Source of the DNA: Paenibacillus sp. BSR1-1
GTDB taxonomy: Bacteria > Bacillota > Bacilli > Bacillales > Cytobacillaceae
Direction of reading: 5' to 3'
NCBI RefSeq assembly: GCF_030403775.1
Contig: NZ_JAQMWQ010000004.1
Location: 310,001 to 374,000, forward strand
DNA: 64,000 bases
Shown in pieces: positions 43,087 to 51,897 of this stretch. How positions within the stretch are numbered: position 1 is the first letter of the stretch; every line of letters starts with the position of its first letter. The position numbers were made by a program, and so were the translations under genes. The notes under the pieces are model-generated. The model was not told where the DNA came from. It searched no databases and was given only the letters and a program-made list of their open reading frames with translations.

Positions 43087-43122
43087 AGGGAAAGGAGCCA
43101 AGGCCCCCTTTCCCATCTTTAT
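43087..43122. terminator. Terminator after CotG-like gene
   Basis: GGGAAAGG / CCTTTCCC stem with a downstream T-rich tract, between convergent genes. Confidence 0.75.
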
Positions 43123-43128
43123 TTTTTA

Positions 43129-43851
43129 TTATTTTTTCTCAGGAATCACGCAGCTGCCATCTTCGCAGCTTACATCATCATCTGTAGACAAATCCTGCAG
43201 CACTGGTGAAGCTGATTCTTCCTCCCATACCTTTTGGAGCGCACCGTTAAAGGTTTCAATAGGCTGGGCACCGGAAATGGCGTATTTTTGGTTAAGAACA
43301 AAATATGGGACACCGCGAACACCATATTGCTGTGCTAGGGACTCGTCAAATCTTACATCTTGTGCAAATGAGTTTTTATCTGCTAATACGTTCATAACCT
43401 CTTGACGATCAAGGCCTGCCTCTACTGCGATTTCTACTAGGGTTCCATGCTCTCCAATATGCTTTGAATCCGTGAAATAAGCTTTAAGAAGTTTTTCCGA
43501 AATTACCGCTTCTTTCCCTTTTGTTTTAGCAAATTTCGCTAACCGATGGGCATCAAATGTATTAGTCGGCTTCATCTCATCAAAGTTAAAGGTCAAACCA
43601 ACCGTTGATGCCTGCTGACCGACATTTTGATTAGCCTGCTTTGCCTGCTCAATACTCATACCATATTTTTTGGCAAGAACCTCATGAATATTTTGGCCAA
43701 TATTCTTTGGGGAATTAGGATCAAGCTCGAAGCTTTTAAATTCAACTTCAACCTGCTCCTTATGTGGAAACTGCGATAGCGCCTCTTCTAACCTGCGTTT
43801 TCCTATATAACAAAATGGACATACATAATCAGACCATACTTCAATTTTCAT
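43129..43851 (-). CDS. DsbA-family (FrnE-like) thiol oxidoreductase
   Basis: 240-residue thioredoxin-fold protein with a helical insertion. The active site C11-P-F-C14 is in EVWSDYVCPFCYIGKRRL, and GVRGVPYFVLNQKYAISGAQP supplies the cis-proline loop. The C-terminus has an extra Cys pair in DDDVSCEDGSCVIPEKK. GAGGTG 6 nt upstream selects the ATG at 43851 rather than the frame start at 43926. It is cytosolic (no signal), as are FrnE/YwbO-type proteins involved in oxidative stress or polyketide chemistry. Confidence 0.9.
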   Translation of the reverse strand: MKIEVWSDYVCPFCYIGKRRLEEALSQFPHKEQVEVEFKSFELDPNSPKNIGQNIHEVLAKKYGMSIEQAKQANQNVGQQASTVGLTFNFDEMKPTNTFDAHRLAKFAKTKGKEAVISEKLLKAYFTDSKHIGEHGTLVEIAVEAGLDRQEVMNVLADKNSFAQDVRFDESLAQQYGVRGVPYFVLNQKYAISGAQPIETFNGALQKVWEEESASPVLQDLSTDDDVSCEDGSCVIPEKK

Positions 43852-43982
43852 ATTCAGCACCTCATTTTTATCTTGGGTTGGTTTTATAGTAACACATCCT
43901 AAACCAAATCCAATTAAAATGCTCATATGAAAAAAGCAATATTATTAATTCAGACTTGACGTTTTCAGTATTAAAGAACAAT

Positions 43983-44012
43983 AGTGCCCTTCATTTTGAA
44001 GGGCACTTTTTA
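43983..44012. terminator. Terminator at end of eut/permease unit
   Basis: AGTGCCCTTCA / TGAAGGGCACT perfect stem downstream of the permease; a T-run is best on the + side, moderate on the minus side. Confidence 0.7.
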
Positions 44013-44020
44013 CATTGAAA

Positions 44021-45556
44021 TTAATCATTTTCACGTTCAAACTCATCTTCCAATCTTCTAATCTCATCAATTGATTTTTCAAGGGCTGCCTGTGGGCCTT
44101 TAAAGTTCTTTTTATAATAGCCAAAATCCATGATCAGCAATAGAATAAACATTCCTCCGAGTGCGTATGCCGCCATTTGATTTGGCGGAATCACCATGAT
44201 GATACAAATAAACACAATCCAAATCAAGCTGATAATATTAATTGGCTTGCTCCATTTACCAAGGCTCCAAGGACCATAATGCTTCGGTAAAAAGATTCCC
44301 TTCGCCTCTGCTCTAAGCTTTAAATATATCGGGATTCCATAGGCGACATATAACCCCACCACACTAACCGCAGTTAAAAAGGCAATCGTTGAGTACCCGA
44401 CGTCAGGGTTAATCAGCTTTGTAATGTAGTCAATCAATGCTAAAACAAAGGAAAGAATAACCGAAAGCCAAATGGCTTTTGCCGGAGTACGATATTTGCG
44501 GCTGATTTCTGCCCAATGGCGGCTTAGCGGCATTCCATTGTCTCGCGAAAAGGCATACATCATCCGTGAGAACGACGTAATGGAAGATAATCCGCAAAAA
44601 AACATGGCAAAGGTGACGAGCCAAAGGACGACATTGCCAAACGTACCGCCTAATGCATGGCTGATGACATAAATAAAGGCATTATCAGAGTTGACCGCAC
44701 CGCTGGCATCATGGATAGAAAGCGTAACGAAGGAAAGCATTATAAAACCAAACACAAACGAAAAGGCAACCGAGTTAAAAATCCCCCATGGGGCCCGAAC
44801 CCGAGGGTGCACCGTTTCCTCAATCGTATGAGCAGATGCATCGTAGCCAGTAAACGTCCATTGTGCTTGTAATAATCCAATTAAGAAAGCAAGAAAATAG
44901 GGTTTATCGGAAAAAGTCTGCCCGACTTTAAACAAATAATCAATCGGCTGTAATCCATTTTTTGTAAAAAATGCCAAACTGACAACTAAGATAGCTACCA
45001 CTATCATATGGTACCAGGCAGAAAAATCATTAAGTTTTGCAACGATTTTGATTCCGACATGATTGAGGATTCCATGTAAAAGGAGAACTGCGCCAAAGAC
45101 AATTAGAGTGGTAGTATCGGTAGAAGAATAGTGGAAGATTCCTGCCAGGAGAGGATCGGCGAATAAGGCTACAGAGTAGTCAATTCCAGCGACAATGCCA
45201 ATTTGACCAATTAAGTTAATCCATGCGGTGTACCAGCCAATCCTTGTTCCTTTCAAGGAAGCAGCCCAATGATACAAAGCACCTGCAGTCGGAATGGCTG
45301 ATGCCAGCTCTGAAAGGGAGGCAGCGATGAGTAGTACGAAAAAAGCGACGATTGTCCAGCCAAATCCCATCATCCCAGGACCGCCATAAAGCAGCCCATG
45401 TCCATAAAGAGAGACAGCACCGGTTAAAATAGAAATGATAGAAAAAGAAATTGCAAAGTTCGAAAACCCACCCATATCACGCAGCAATTCTTGGGCATAG
45501 CCATAACGATTGAGATGTTTTCGATCCTCCAACAATTGTTGGTCTTTATTTTTCAT
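44021..45556 (-). CDS. APC-family permease, probable ethanolamine transporter
   Basis: 511-residue amino acid/polyamine/organocation permease with about twelve helices. GGFSNFAISFSIISILTG at the N-terminus, GALYHWAASLKG and the downstream QAQWTFTGYDASAHTIEET are typical of the amino acid/choline transporter (ACT) branch. As the last gene after eutA-eutB-eutC it is most likely the ethanolamine importer, standing in for EutH, which is absent. The substrate call is inferred from context. Confidence 0.85.
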   Translation of the reverse strand: MKNKDQQLLEDRKHLNRYGYAQELLRDMGGFSNFAISFSIISILTGAVSLYGHGLLYGGPGMMGFGWTIVAFFVLLIAASLSELASAIPTAGALYHWAASLKGTRIGWYTAWINLIGQIGIVAGIDYSVALFADPLLAGIFHYSSTDTTTLIVFGAVLLLHGILNHVGIKIVAKLNDFSAWYHMIVVAILVVSLAFFTKNGLQPIDYLFKVGQTFSDKPYFLAFLIGLLQAQWTFTGYDASAHTIEETVHPRVRAPWGIFNSVAFSFVFGFIMLSFVTLSIHDASGAVNSDNAFIYVISHALGGTFGNVVLWLVTFAMFFCGLSSITSFSRMMYAFSRDNGMPLSRHWAEISRKYRTPAKAIWLSVILSFVLALIDYITKLINPDVGYSTIAFLTAVSVVGLYVAYGIPIYLKLRAEAKGIFLPKHYGPWSLGKWSKPINIISLIWIVFICIIMVIPPNQMAAYALGGMFILLLIMDFGYYKKNFKGPQAALEKSIDEIRRLEDEFEREND

Positions 45557-45571
45557 TCCCTTCGCTCCCTT

Positions 45572-45709
45572 CTATTTGTCATCCCTGCCAACAAAAATTT
45601 CATGTTCTTCGTCATTAAAGGCTCTGACATTTTTATTTGCCCTCACACCAATGGCTGTACCAGCTGCCAGTGTTAACAACACTAAAGCAAATCCAATCAC
45701 AACCCCCAT
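45572..45709 (-). CDS. Small membrane peptide before the permease (45 aa)
   Basis: 45 residues: one helix (MGVVIGFALVLLTLAAGTAIGV) followed by a charged tail RANKNVRAFNDEEHEIFVGRDDK. A GGAGGGG ribosome binding site precedes the ATG. It lies between eutC (43 bp) and the permease (15 bp) in the same direction, so it is part of the unit. It may be a small accessory subunit of the transporter; I do not recognise a family. Confidence 0.75.
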   Translation of the reverse strand: MGVVIGFALVLLTLAAGTAIGVRANKNVRAFNDEEHEIFVGRDDK

Positions 45710-45752
45710 TCTTTCCCCTCCTTCCCTTTCAATTTCCAATGACAGACCAACA

Positions 45753-46616
45753 CTATAACTCTAGTTTCACACCGCTCACCTTTTGTTCAATCATTCTTCT
45801 TAGAACGGTTCCTATGTGAGCGCCTGCCTCTATTGGCGGGGTACCAAGCGGATGGATATTCGAGATGACGTTGCGGTCTGATTCGATAATCCCCTTTCGC
45901 GGCCGGTAACACATATACGCACTCATTGAGCTTGCTGATACAAGCCCAGGACGTTCGCCGATTAAAAGCACGAGGACCTCTGGCTCGAGGATATCACCTA
46001 TATGGTCCATACAGGCAACCCTTCCCCCTTTGACAAAAAAAGACGTTCCAAATGAAAGATTGTTTATTTTCAAAGAATCTATCAGGGCAGGGTAAACATC
46101 TTTAAGGTTTGTCTCAACAGCACTTGCACTCAGTCCATCGGAAACAACAATTTGAACTTGAGGCCGCTTTTGGCAGCGGCTGCTGATCGTGTCAACGGCA
46201 TCGTCCGTAAGCACCCGCCCTTTATCTGGCCTTTTCAGGTAAACCTCTTTATTTTCATAGCAGGTCTCAACTGTAAATAAATTGAATTCCTCTAAGTATT
46301 TTTCAAGGACCTCACTGCTAACCGCATCGATGGCAGCGGCATGATCGAACTGCAGCTTTAACATCGTTTTCGTTAAGGGCCGGGTGCCTGTTCGCCAGAC
46401 TCCAATTCGTGCTGGGGTCGAGGCGGTCAACTCTGCCACTCCTTCCTTAAAGGCAGGCTGTGGAATCGATGTCTTCCAATCCTGCTCTCTAAAAACTAAA
46501 CCTTTTTCGATAATTTCTTTTACATTCTCCCTGGCAATATTATGGTCGGGTGTAAACCTCTTTTGCAGCTGTTCCATTACTTTTTGAACAATTAATTCAA
46601 TTTGACCTTCATTCAT
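45753..46616 (-). CDS. eutC: Ethanolamine ammonia-lyase small subunit
   Basis: 287 residues from the ATG at 46616 (AAAGGAGG 8 nt upstream). Together with EutB it binds adenosylcobalamin and splits ethanolamine into acetaldehyde and ammonia. Recognisable blocks are RIGVWRTGTRPLTKTMLKLQFDHAAA, VVSDGLSASAVETN and the C-terminal MCYRPRKGIIESDRNVISNIHPLGTPPIEAGAH (each conserved in EutC). 16 bp after eutB. Shorter N-terminal variable region than enteric EutC. Confidence 0.95.
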   Translation of the reverse strand: MNEGQIELIVQKVMEQLQKRFTPDHNIARENVKEIIEKGLVFREQDWKTSIPQPAFKEGVAELTASTPARIGVWRTGTRPLTKTMLKLQFDHAAAIDAVSSEVLEKYLEEFNLFTVETCYENKEVYLKRPDKGRVLTDDAVDTISSRCQKRPQVQIVVSDGLSASAVETNLKDVYPALIDSLKINNLSFGTSFFVKGGRVACMDHIGDILEPEVLVLLIGERPGLVSASSMSAYMCYRPRKGIIESDRNVISNIHPLGTPPIEAGAHIGTVLRRMIEQKVSGVKLEL

Positions 46617-46632
46617 TCTTGAACCCTCCTTT

Positions 46633-47994
46633 CTACATAAATATCGTCGGATCTCCTGCACGCTCGGTTAATTTGCCGTTTTCCATAATTCCCATTTTCT
46701 CCAGCCACTTCTCAAAATAAGGAGCCGGACGTAAACCCAGAACGCTTCTTACCGAAGCAATATCATGAAAGCTCGTGGATTGATAATTGAGCATGCAGTC
46801 ATCAGCCATTGGCACACCAATAAGGAAATTGACCCCTGCAGAACCAAGGAGAATCGCAAGGTTTTCCATATCATTTTGATCCGCTTTCATATGATTCGTA
46901 TAACAAACATCGACCCCCATTGGTAGTCCCTGCAGCTTTCCCATAAAATGATCCTCTAGTCCTGCCCTAATTACCTGCTTGCTGTTATAAAGGTACTCTG
47001 GACCAATGAATCCGACAACTGTGTTGACGATAAAGGGGTGATACTTTTTAGCGAGTCCATAACATCTCGCTTCAAGTGTTACTTGGTCAATGCCATGATG
47101 GGCATCCGATGATAACTCCGAACCCTGTCCTGTTTCAAAGTACCAGAGATTCGGCCCAGCTGACGTTCCTTCTTTTTGAATTAAATCATTCGCCTCATCT
47201 AACAATTCAACACTTATTCCAAAAGCCTTGTTACCTGACTCCGTTCCTGCTAAGCTTTGAAACAGCAAATCGGACGGTGCCCCGTTTTTAATCGCTCGCA
47301 TTTGTGTGGTGACATGGGCCAACACACAGTTTTGCGTGGGGATTATAAAGCGGTCCATTTCCTCTTTCGTCATTTGTAAAATTTGCTTTACACTTTCTGC
47401 ATTATCAATCACGGGATTGATGCCAATGACAGCATCACCGATTCCATAGCTCAATGCTTCATAAAGCGATGCTTTGATGCCTTGAATGGAATCAGTTGGA
47501 TGGTTTGGCTGCGCCCTGCCGGAAAGGGTTCCTTTATATCCTATCGGAAAATTGCACTGAGTTATGACTTCTATTTTCGATGCTGCCTGAATTAAATCTA
47601 AATTGGACATTATTTTCGTAACGGCAGCGACCATTTCACTAGTAAGGCCCTTCCTAAGGCGAGTGATTTCTATATCGGTTGTGGTATCGGAAAGAAGGGT
47701 TTCACGCAAGTCACTAACGGTCCAGTTGGCAATTGATTGATAGTTTTTTTCATTGATTGAATTCTCTATTACTCTCGAAACCTCGTCCTCTTCGGGGGCA
47801 AGGACTGGATTATTTCGTATATCGTTTAGGGTTAAGTCAGCCAAGAGGTGCCGTGCGGCAAGCCGTTCCTGGGCATCCTTTGCTGCGATGCCTGCAAGCT
47901 GATCGCCAGACTTTTCTTCATTAGCTTTTGCGAGGATTTCTTTTAAATTACTAAATTGATACGTTTTATTAAGCAAAGTTATTTTTGTTTTCAT
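46633..47994 (-). CDS. eutB: Ethanolamine ammonia-lyase large subunit
   Basis: 453 residues, the same length as the enteric subunit, when started at the ATG at 47994 (GAGGTGA upstream); the longer frame to 48030 is not needed. TIM-barrel catalytic subunit. Blocks include CNFPIGYKGTLSGRAQPNHPTDS, DAVIGINPVIDN, AGTESGNKAFGIS, YFETGQGSELSSDAHHG and GVDVCYTNHMKADQNDM. Its start overlaps the end of eutA by 26 bp. Confidence 0.96.
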   Translation of the reverse strand: MKTKITLLNKTYQFSNLKEILAKANEEKSGDQLAGIAAKDAQERLAARHLLADLTLNDIRNNPVLAPEEDEVSRVIENSINEKNYQSIANWTVSDLRETLLSDTTTDIEITRLRKGLTSEMVAAVTKIMSNLDLIQAASKIEVITQCNFPIGYKGTLSGRAQPNHPTDSIQGIKASLYEALSYGIGDAVIGINPVIDNAESVKQILQMTKEEMDRFIIPTQNCVLAHVTTQMRAIKNGAPSDLLFQSLAGTESGNKAFGISVELLDEANDLIQKEGTSAGPNLWYFETGQGSELSSDAHHGIDQVTLEARCYGLAKKYHPFIVNTVVGFIGPEYLYNSKQVIRAGLEDHFMGKLQGLPMGVDVCYTNHMKADQNDMENLAILLGSAGVNFLIGVPMADDCMLNYQSTSFHDIASVRSVLGLRPAPYFEKWLEKMGIMENGKLTERAGDPTIFM

Positions 47995-49414
47995 TGCTTT
48001 CACCTCTAAATGCCAGCGTTTTGACGACAACCGGCACTATAGTTTCCGTTAACGGTTCGCCAATATCAATGTAATCACCATGTCCAATATTGATTTGATC
48101 AATACAAATAACATCGAAGGCAAATTGGAGCTGTAGTGCCTGCCCTAAGGCCTTTGCCATATCATTTTCACAGACGATTACTAGAATCTCACTACGGGGA
48201 AAATATTTATGGTAAAGAGTTCCGATGACAAGGGAAAGATCTTTCATTTTTTCATAGGTTAAATATACTGACCCGGATAAACCAATAGCAAAAGGCAACC
48301 GTTCATTACTACCAAACATTTCCTTTCCTATTAAAAGGTTTCGTTCAATCTCCTCGACTGAAAGAGATATTTTTATAACGGGAATGTTTCGCAACGGCAA
48401 ACGATTCGCTTGGATTGAAATTGTTGCCCCACTAATCTTGGTCGTTTGCATCCCTGCACCGATGACAGTTGCCCTTGAGGTTTGCAAAGGCTTGATGACC
48501 TGGAAATGGTAATCTATTAATTTTTGATTTATGCTGGTTGCCAGCAAGGGGCCAAAGTCATTATATTTCGCTGCCTCTTCTATGGAAGATGGAGGTCCTG
48601 CTAAGGTGAGCTGACCTACCCCTCCGGATATCATTACTTCATCAATCCTTGGCAATGCCTCACAAGATGAACTGTGAACCAATAAATCTAGTGAATGGAT
48701 GGATCTTTTACCAGCTAAACAATCAAGCATATCGACTGCCAGTGCGGTACTAATTTTTGTTAAGTCGGTTAGCGATAATAATCTGCCTTTTTCTAGTTGA
48801 AGATTTTTCGAAAAAAGCCAAGGTCTTATGGAGGGTGAGATGGATAAGACTTTGCCTGACGGATTGATTTCTATTAATCTGCCTCCAACATGAAACGTAA
48901 TTGTTTCAAGTATTTTTCCTTGCTGAAAAAGAACCACGTTGGCCGTACCGCCGCCAATGTCAATATTAGCCACTATCCCTTTACTCTTCATGGAATGTTC
49001 ATAGGAGCCTGAACCTCTTCCTGCTAAAACCGCTTCTAAGCTGGCACCCGCAATCGCAACCACAAAGTCCCCCGCTCGTTCGGATAAATAATGAATCAAG
49101 GCATCGGCATTCTTTTTAATTGCGGTTTCACCCGTAATAATGACAGCCCCAGATTGTATATCCGAAATGGTTAAGCCCGCTTGAAGATATTCTTTTTCTA
49201 GCCAAGCAACTAATTGTGTTAGGTCGATTTCCTCTTCATTTATCAGTGGTGTTGAAATGATTTCACTTACATAGGTGACCTTTCGCTCGATAATATCAAA
49301 ATGCGGTAGTGCAAACTGACTTGACACCCGTCCGAGTGTTAAGTCGCTCATCATCAATTTGGTCGTACTCGTGCCGATATCGATTCCTACACTTTTTATC
49401 ACTTTATTGTTCAA
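47969..49414 (-). CDS. eutA: Ethanolamine ammonia-lyase reactivating factor
   Basis: 481-residue actin-like ATPase that removes damaged cobalamin from EutBC. SVGIDIGTSTTKLMMSDL is the N-terminal phosphate-1 motif, VANIDIGGGTANVVLF the phosphate-2 motif and ISGGVGQL an adenosine-binding element. TTG start with AGGAGGTGA upstream. It is preceded by a 252-bp gap carrying a 21-bp periodic repeat, so a promoter for eutABC may lie there. Confidence 0.94.
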   Translation of the reverse strand: MNNKVIKSVGIDIGTSTTKLMMSDLTLGRVSSQFALPHFDIIERKVTYVSEIISTPLINEEEIDLTQLVAWLEKEYLQAGLTISDIQSGAVIITGETAIKKNADALIHYLSERAGDFVVAIAGASLEAVLAGRGSGSYEHSMKSKGIVANIDIGGGTANVVLFQQGKILETITFHVGGRLIEINPSGKVLSISPSIRPWLFSKNLQLEKGRLLSLTDLTKISTALAVDMLDCLAGKRSIHSLDLLVHSSSCEALPRIDEVMISGGVGQLTLAGPPSSIEEAAKYNDFGPLLATSINQKLIDYHFQVIKPLQTSRATVIGAGMQTTKISGATISIQANRLPLRNIPVIKISLSVEEIERNLLIGKEMFGSNERLPFAIGLSGSVYLTYEKMKDLSLVIGTLYHKYFPRSEILVIVCENDMAKALGQALQLQFAFDVICIDQINIGHGDYIDIGEPLTETIVPVVVKTLAFRGESNENKNNFA

Positions 49415-49531
49415 GCCGGGTCACCTCCTGATTCGCTCTTGTTTCGTACCATATTATCCCAATTGTTTTAACTATATTCAGAATTGAGTTGATTGACATC
49501 TCATCATTTTCGGTTAATTTTTGGAATAAAA

Positions 49532-49652
49532 TGTCTAATTGTCCAAACCTTTATTAAAAATGTCCAAACATCTACGAAAAATGTCCAAAACACCAAAAAA
49601 ATTGTCCAAAGCATCCTTAAAATTGTCCAAAACACTAAAAAAAATGTCCAAT
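49532..49652. repeat. Six TGTCCAAA motifs in exact 21-bp phase
   Basis: TGTCCAAA/T occurs at 49540, 49561, 49582, 49603, 49624 and 49645, each exactly 21 bp after the last, separated by A-rich 13-bp linkers; a degenerate TGTCTAAT lies at 49532. The block fills the gap between eutP and eutA. It is about two helical turns per unit, as for phased protein-binding sites. Confidence 0.9.
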
Positions 49653-49666
49653 CCTAATTTTCGCTG

Positions 49667-50107
49667 TTAAAAATACCCCAAAATCGCCGCACGAAGCTCC
49701 GATATTCCCGCCAAAGTTACCGATGATACCCGAAAAATAGCTTGGAAAGGCAGAACTTGCCTTAAAATCTGCTCGGCCTTCATCAAATCGGCATCAGGAT
49801 GATCAATTTTTGTAATCACACCCAACGCCACAATAGGAAATCCCCCAGAAAAATTTGGTGGAAGTACTTGAAAATGTTTGGTTGCATCCTGTACCACCAG
49901 CAATACGCGTGCTTCCAATGACGTTGCCATTAAGGAGCGATAAAACATTGGATTTTCACTGTATTCACCCGGTGTATCAATAATCCAATCCCTATAGTTA
50001 AGGGACTGTGTCTTCAAGACCGGAGATGACTCCTCCAATAATCGCGCTGTTAACGTGGATTTTCCTGAACCAATCGGACCAATCAGCATAACCTTTCCTT
50101 TTTTCAT
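49667..50107 (-). CDS. eutP: EutP/PduV-like GTPase-fold protein
   Basis: 146 residues. P-loop GPIGSGKST (11-19), DTPGEYSENPMFYRSL (switch II-like DxxG) and GVITKIDHPDAD (NKxD-like TKID) show a small G-protein fold. EutP/PduV proteins associate with microcompartments, and EutP has been reported as an acetate kinase. The ATG overlaps the eutS stop by 4 bp. Confidence 0.9.
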   Translation of the reverse strand: MKKGKVMLIGPIGSGKSTLTARLLEESSPVLKTQSLNYRDWIIDTPGEYSENPMFYRSLMATSLEARVLLVVQDATKHFQVLPPNFSGGFPIVALGVITKIDHPDADLMKAEQILRQVLPFQAIFRVSSVTLAGISELRAAILGYF

Positions 50108-50445
50108 GACCGAGTAATCTCCGCAGGTTCAAATTTTAAATGCCTGCTTAAAAAGTGATTAATTGCCTGTATGGCCGTTTCAACATTTGACACCGTTCCA
50201 CATATGACTAACGATCCAGTAAAACGGTCTAAGTACCCTATCTCGATATCCGCAGCTTTCGTCGCTATGTCGGCCGCTATAATGGCTGTTTCAACAGGGG
50301 TCAATGTTAAAATTCCGATCGCTCCAGCCTGTCCGATACCCAGCTTTGTATACAAAGCCTCATCTGGGTTGGCTATAATGTGAGCTAATGTAAGTTGTTT
50401 TCCAGGAACATATTCTTGAATGACGCGCTGCTTTTTCTCCGTCAT
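50104..50445 (-). CDS. eutS: Microcompartment shell protein EutS
   Basis: 113 residues; a circularly permuted BMC-domain hexamer subunit of the ethanolamine microcompartment shell. VIQEYVPGKQLTLAHIIANP at the N-terminus and AIGILTLTPVETAIIAADIATKAADIEIGYLDRFTGSLVICG are the EutS pattern. AAAAGGTG with 9-nt spacing selects the ATG at 50445 over the GTG at 50457. Confidence 0.93.
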   Translation of the reverse strand: MTEKKQRVIQEYVPGKQLTLAHIIANPDEALYTKLGIGQAGAIGILTLTPVETAIIAADIATKAADIEIGYLDRFTGSLVICGTVSNVETAIQAINHFLSRHLKFEPAEITRS

Positions 50446-50496
50446 TGAATTCAACACCTTTTTAAAAACTAATGTTGTTATAATTTTCCTACCCTA

Positions 50497-51153
50497 TTAA
50501 AATGTTAGGTGAGGAGTTTTTGCAATTTTCTTAATTATATCAGCGAATGCTTCCGCAGCGGCCGTACAAGAAGATTGGCTTCCCGTTAACAGACCGCCTC
50601 CAAAATTCGTTTCAGTCGGCGGACCATAAAAAACACAAAGCCTTACATCTGCAGCTTTCAAGGCGGCATCCAAACCGACCATGGCTTCCAGCGGCGGCGC
50701 GATTAAATACGCCAATGGCTCTCCTGGATTGATTCCTGCCATTTTGGATAGATAGTTTCCTGTTCTTGAAATCGTGTGGGCAAAATAGGCATGTTCTCCT
50801 GATTCGTCCATTGCATAAAACGCAGGCCCCTCGTTTATCATTTGAATCGCAATTTCAAGACCGCTCTTTACTTCAGAGGGAGTTGCTGCACCTAAAATCC
50901 CCAAAAACTCACCTGATAATGGACCAGAAGCATGAGCAGCCCCTGCGTAAAAGGACTTTGCATAGACGACCTCGACAGCAGATTTCTTTGTCGCTTCGTC
51001 TAATGCAGTATAACCCACATCATCACTAGTACTAGTAACGAAGGCAAGACTCTTAATATGATCTGGAAGCTTAAGAGAATCTCTTAATCCATTATCTACA
51101 TTCGGGATAATTCGGCTTGCCAGAGCAAGAGCGGGCACTTTTGTTACTTCCAA
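50497..51153 (-). CDS. eutL: Microcompartment shell protein EutL
   Basis: 218 residues; tandem-BMC trimeric shell protein with a gated pore. ALASRIIPNVDNGLRDSLKLP opens the first domain, AKSFYAGAAHASGPLSGEFLGILG and GNYLSKMAGINPGEPLAYLIAPPLEAMVGLDAALKAADV the following parts, all EutL hallmarks. TTG start with AGGAGGTGA upstream. First gene of the eutL-eutS-eutP unit. Confidence 0.95.
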   Translation of the reverse strand: MEVTKVPALALASRIIPNVDNGLRDSLKLPDHIKSLAFVTSTSDDVGYTALDEATKKSAVEVVYAKSFYAGAAHASGPLSGEFLGILGAATPSEVKSGLEIAIQMINEGPAFYAMDESGEHAYFAHTISRTGNYLSKMAGINPGEPLAYLIAPPLEAMVGLDAALKAADVRLCVFYGPPTETNFGGGLLTGSQSSCTAAAEAFADIIKKIAKTPHLTF

Positions 51154-51233
51154 GAAATCACCTCCTGTAACTAAGAAGTGCTCTGAAAACAGTGGTAGAC
51201 TGAATTCATGGCACCAAATCCAGCATCTATTTT

Positions 51234-51261
51234 CTTATATATATATATCTGCTTCTTACAA
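51234..51261 (-). promoter_or_regulatory. Candidate sigma-A promoter for eutL unit
   Basis: Minus strand TTGTAA (51256-51261), 16-nt TA-rich spacer, TATAAG (51234-51239), about 80 nt upstream of the eutL start. Confidence 0.4.
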
Positions 51262-51397
51262 TCTATGACTTTTTAAGTCGGAATGTTGTCCTTGCTTTCT
51301 AAAGACTTACTTTTAACAGATGATTTTTTATTTTTCAAAAGGGTTTCTATTTTTAAAAATAGAAGTATTAATTAAAAAATAACAGAGGTGATGTTTG

Positions 51398-51871
51398 TTG
51401 AAGGAATGGACAAGAGAAATTGAAATCGATGCGCCCATTGACTATATATGGGATTTATTAGAAGGACCCTTGGAAAAAATGCAAAAAATTATGCCACAGG
51501 TGGTAGACCACCAGCCAGTTAAACTGACGGAAGAATCCGTAGGAAGTATTTACCGACAAAAATATAAGGAAGGGAAACGAATTGAAGAGTATGATGTAGA
51601 AACACTAGACTACCTAAATACCTCTGAAAAAAAGAAATTAAAGGTTGGATTTACTCTTGCTAAAATGTTCGAGATTACAGCTTTGTATGAACTCAACTCA
51701 CTCAACGAAAACAAAACTCTCTTCAAATACACCTGTACCAATCGTCCATTAAAATCATTCCTCAAATTATTCATGTTTTTTGCAAGTGATCGCATTGTTG
51801 TCCAATTTTGTGAGAGAGTTAAGGAAGCAGCAGAAGATGAGTTCGAAAACTCAAAGTTCATTTTAAAGTAG
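51398..51871 (+). CDS. SRPBCC (START-like) family protein
   Basis: 157 residues with the helix-grip signature of polyketide cyclase/START-like proteins: REIEIDAPIDYIWDLLEGP at the N-terminus and a long C-terminal helix CERVKEAAEDEFENSKFILK lining the ligand pocket. Likely binds a hydrophobic ligand; no catalytic motif visible. Two adjacent TTG codons (51395, 51398) follow AGAGGTG; the second has better spacing. A hotdog thioesterase follows 26 bp later on the same strand. Confidence 0.8.
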   Translation: MKEWTREIEIDAPIDYIWDLLEGPLEKMQKIMPQVVDHQPVKLTEESVGSIYRQKYKEGKRIEEYDVETLDYLNTSEKKKLKVGFTLAKMFEITALYELNSLNENKTLFKYTCTNRPLKSFLKLFMFFASDRIVVQFCERVKEAAEDEFENSKFILK

Positions 51872-51897
51872 GTTTACCTAATAGAAAGGTGATATTT

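Noticed and set aside
49532..49652. CRISPR array
   Set aside because: The conserved part is only 8 bp with 13-bp linkers and there are no cas genes; spacing and unit size do not fit CRISPR.
51208..51230. TGGCAC-like sigma-54 promoter upstream of eutL
   Set aside because: The -12 element and spacing do not match, and it points away from eutL.
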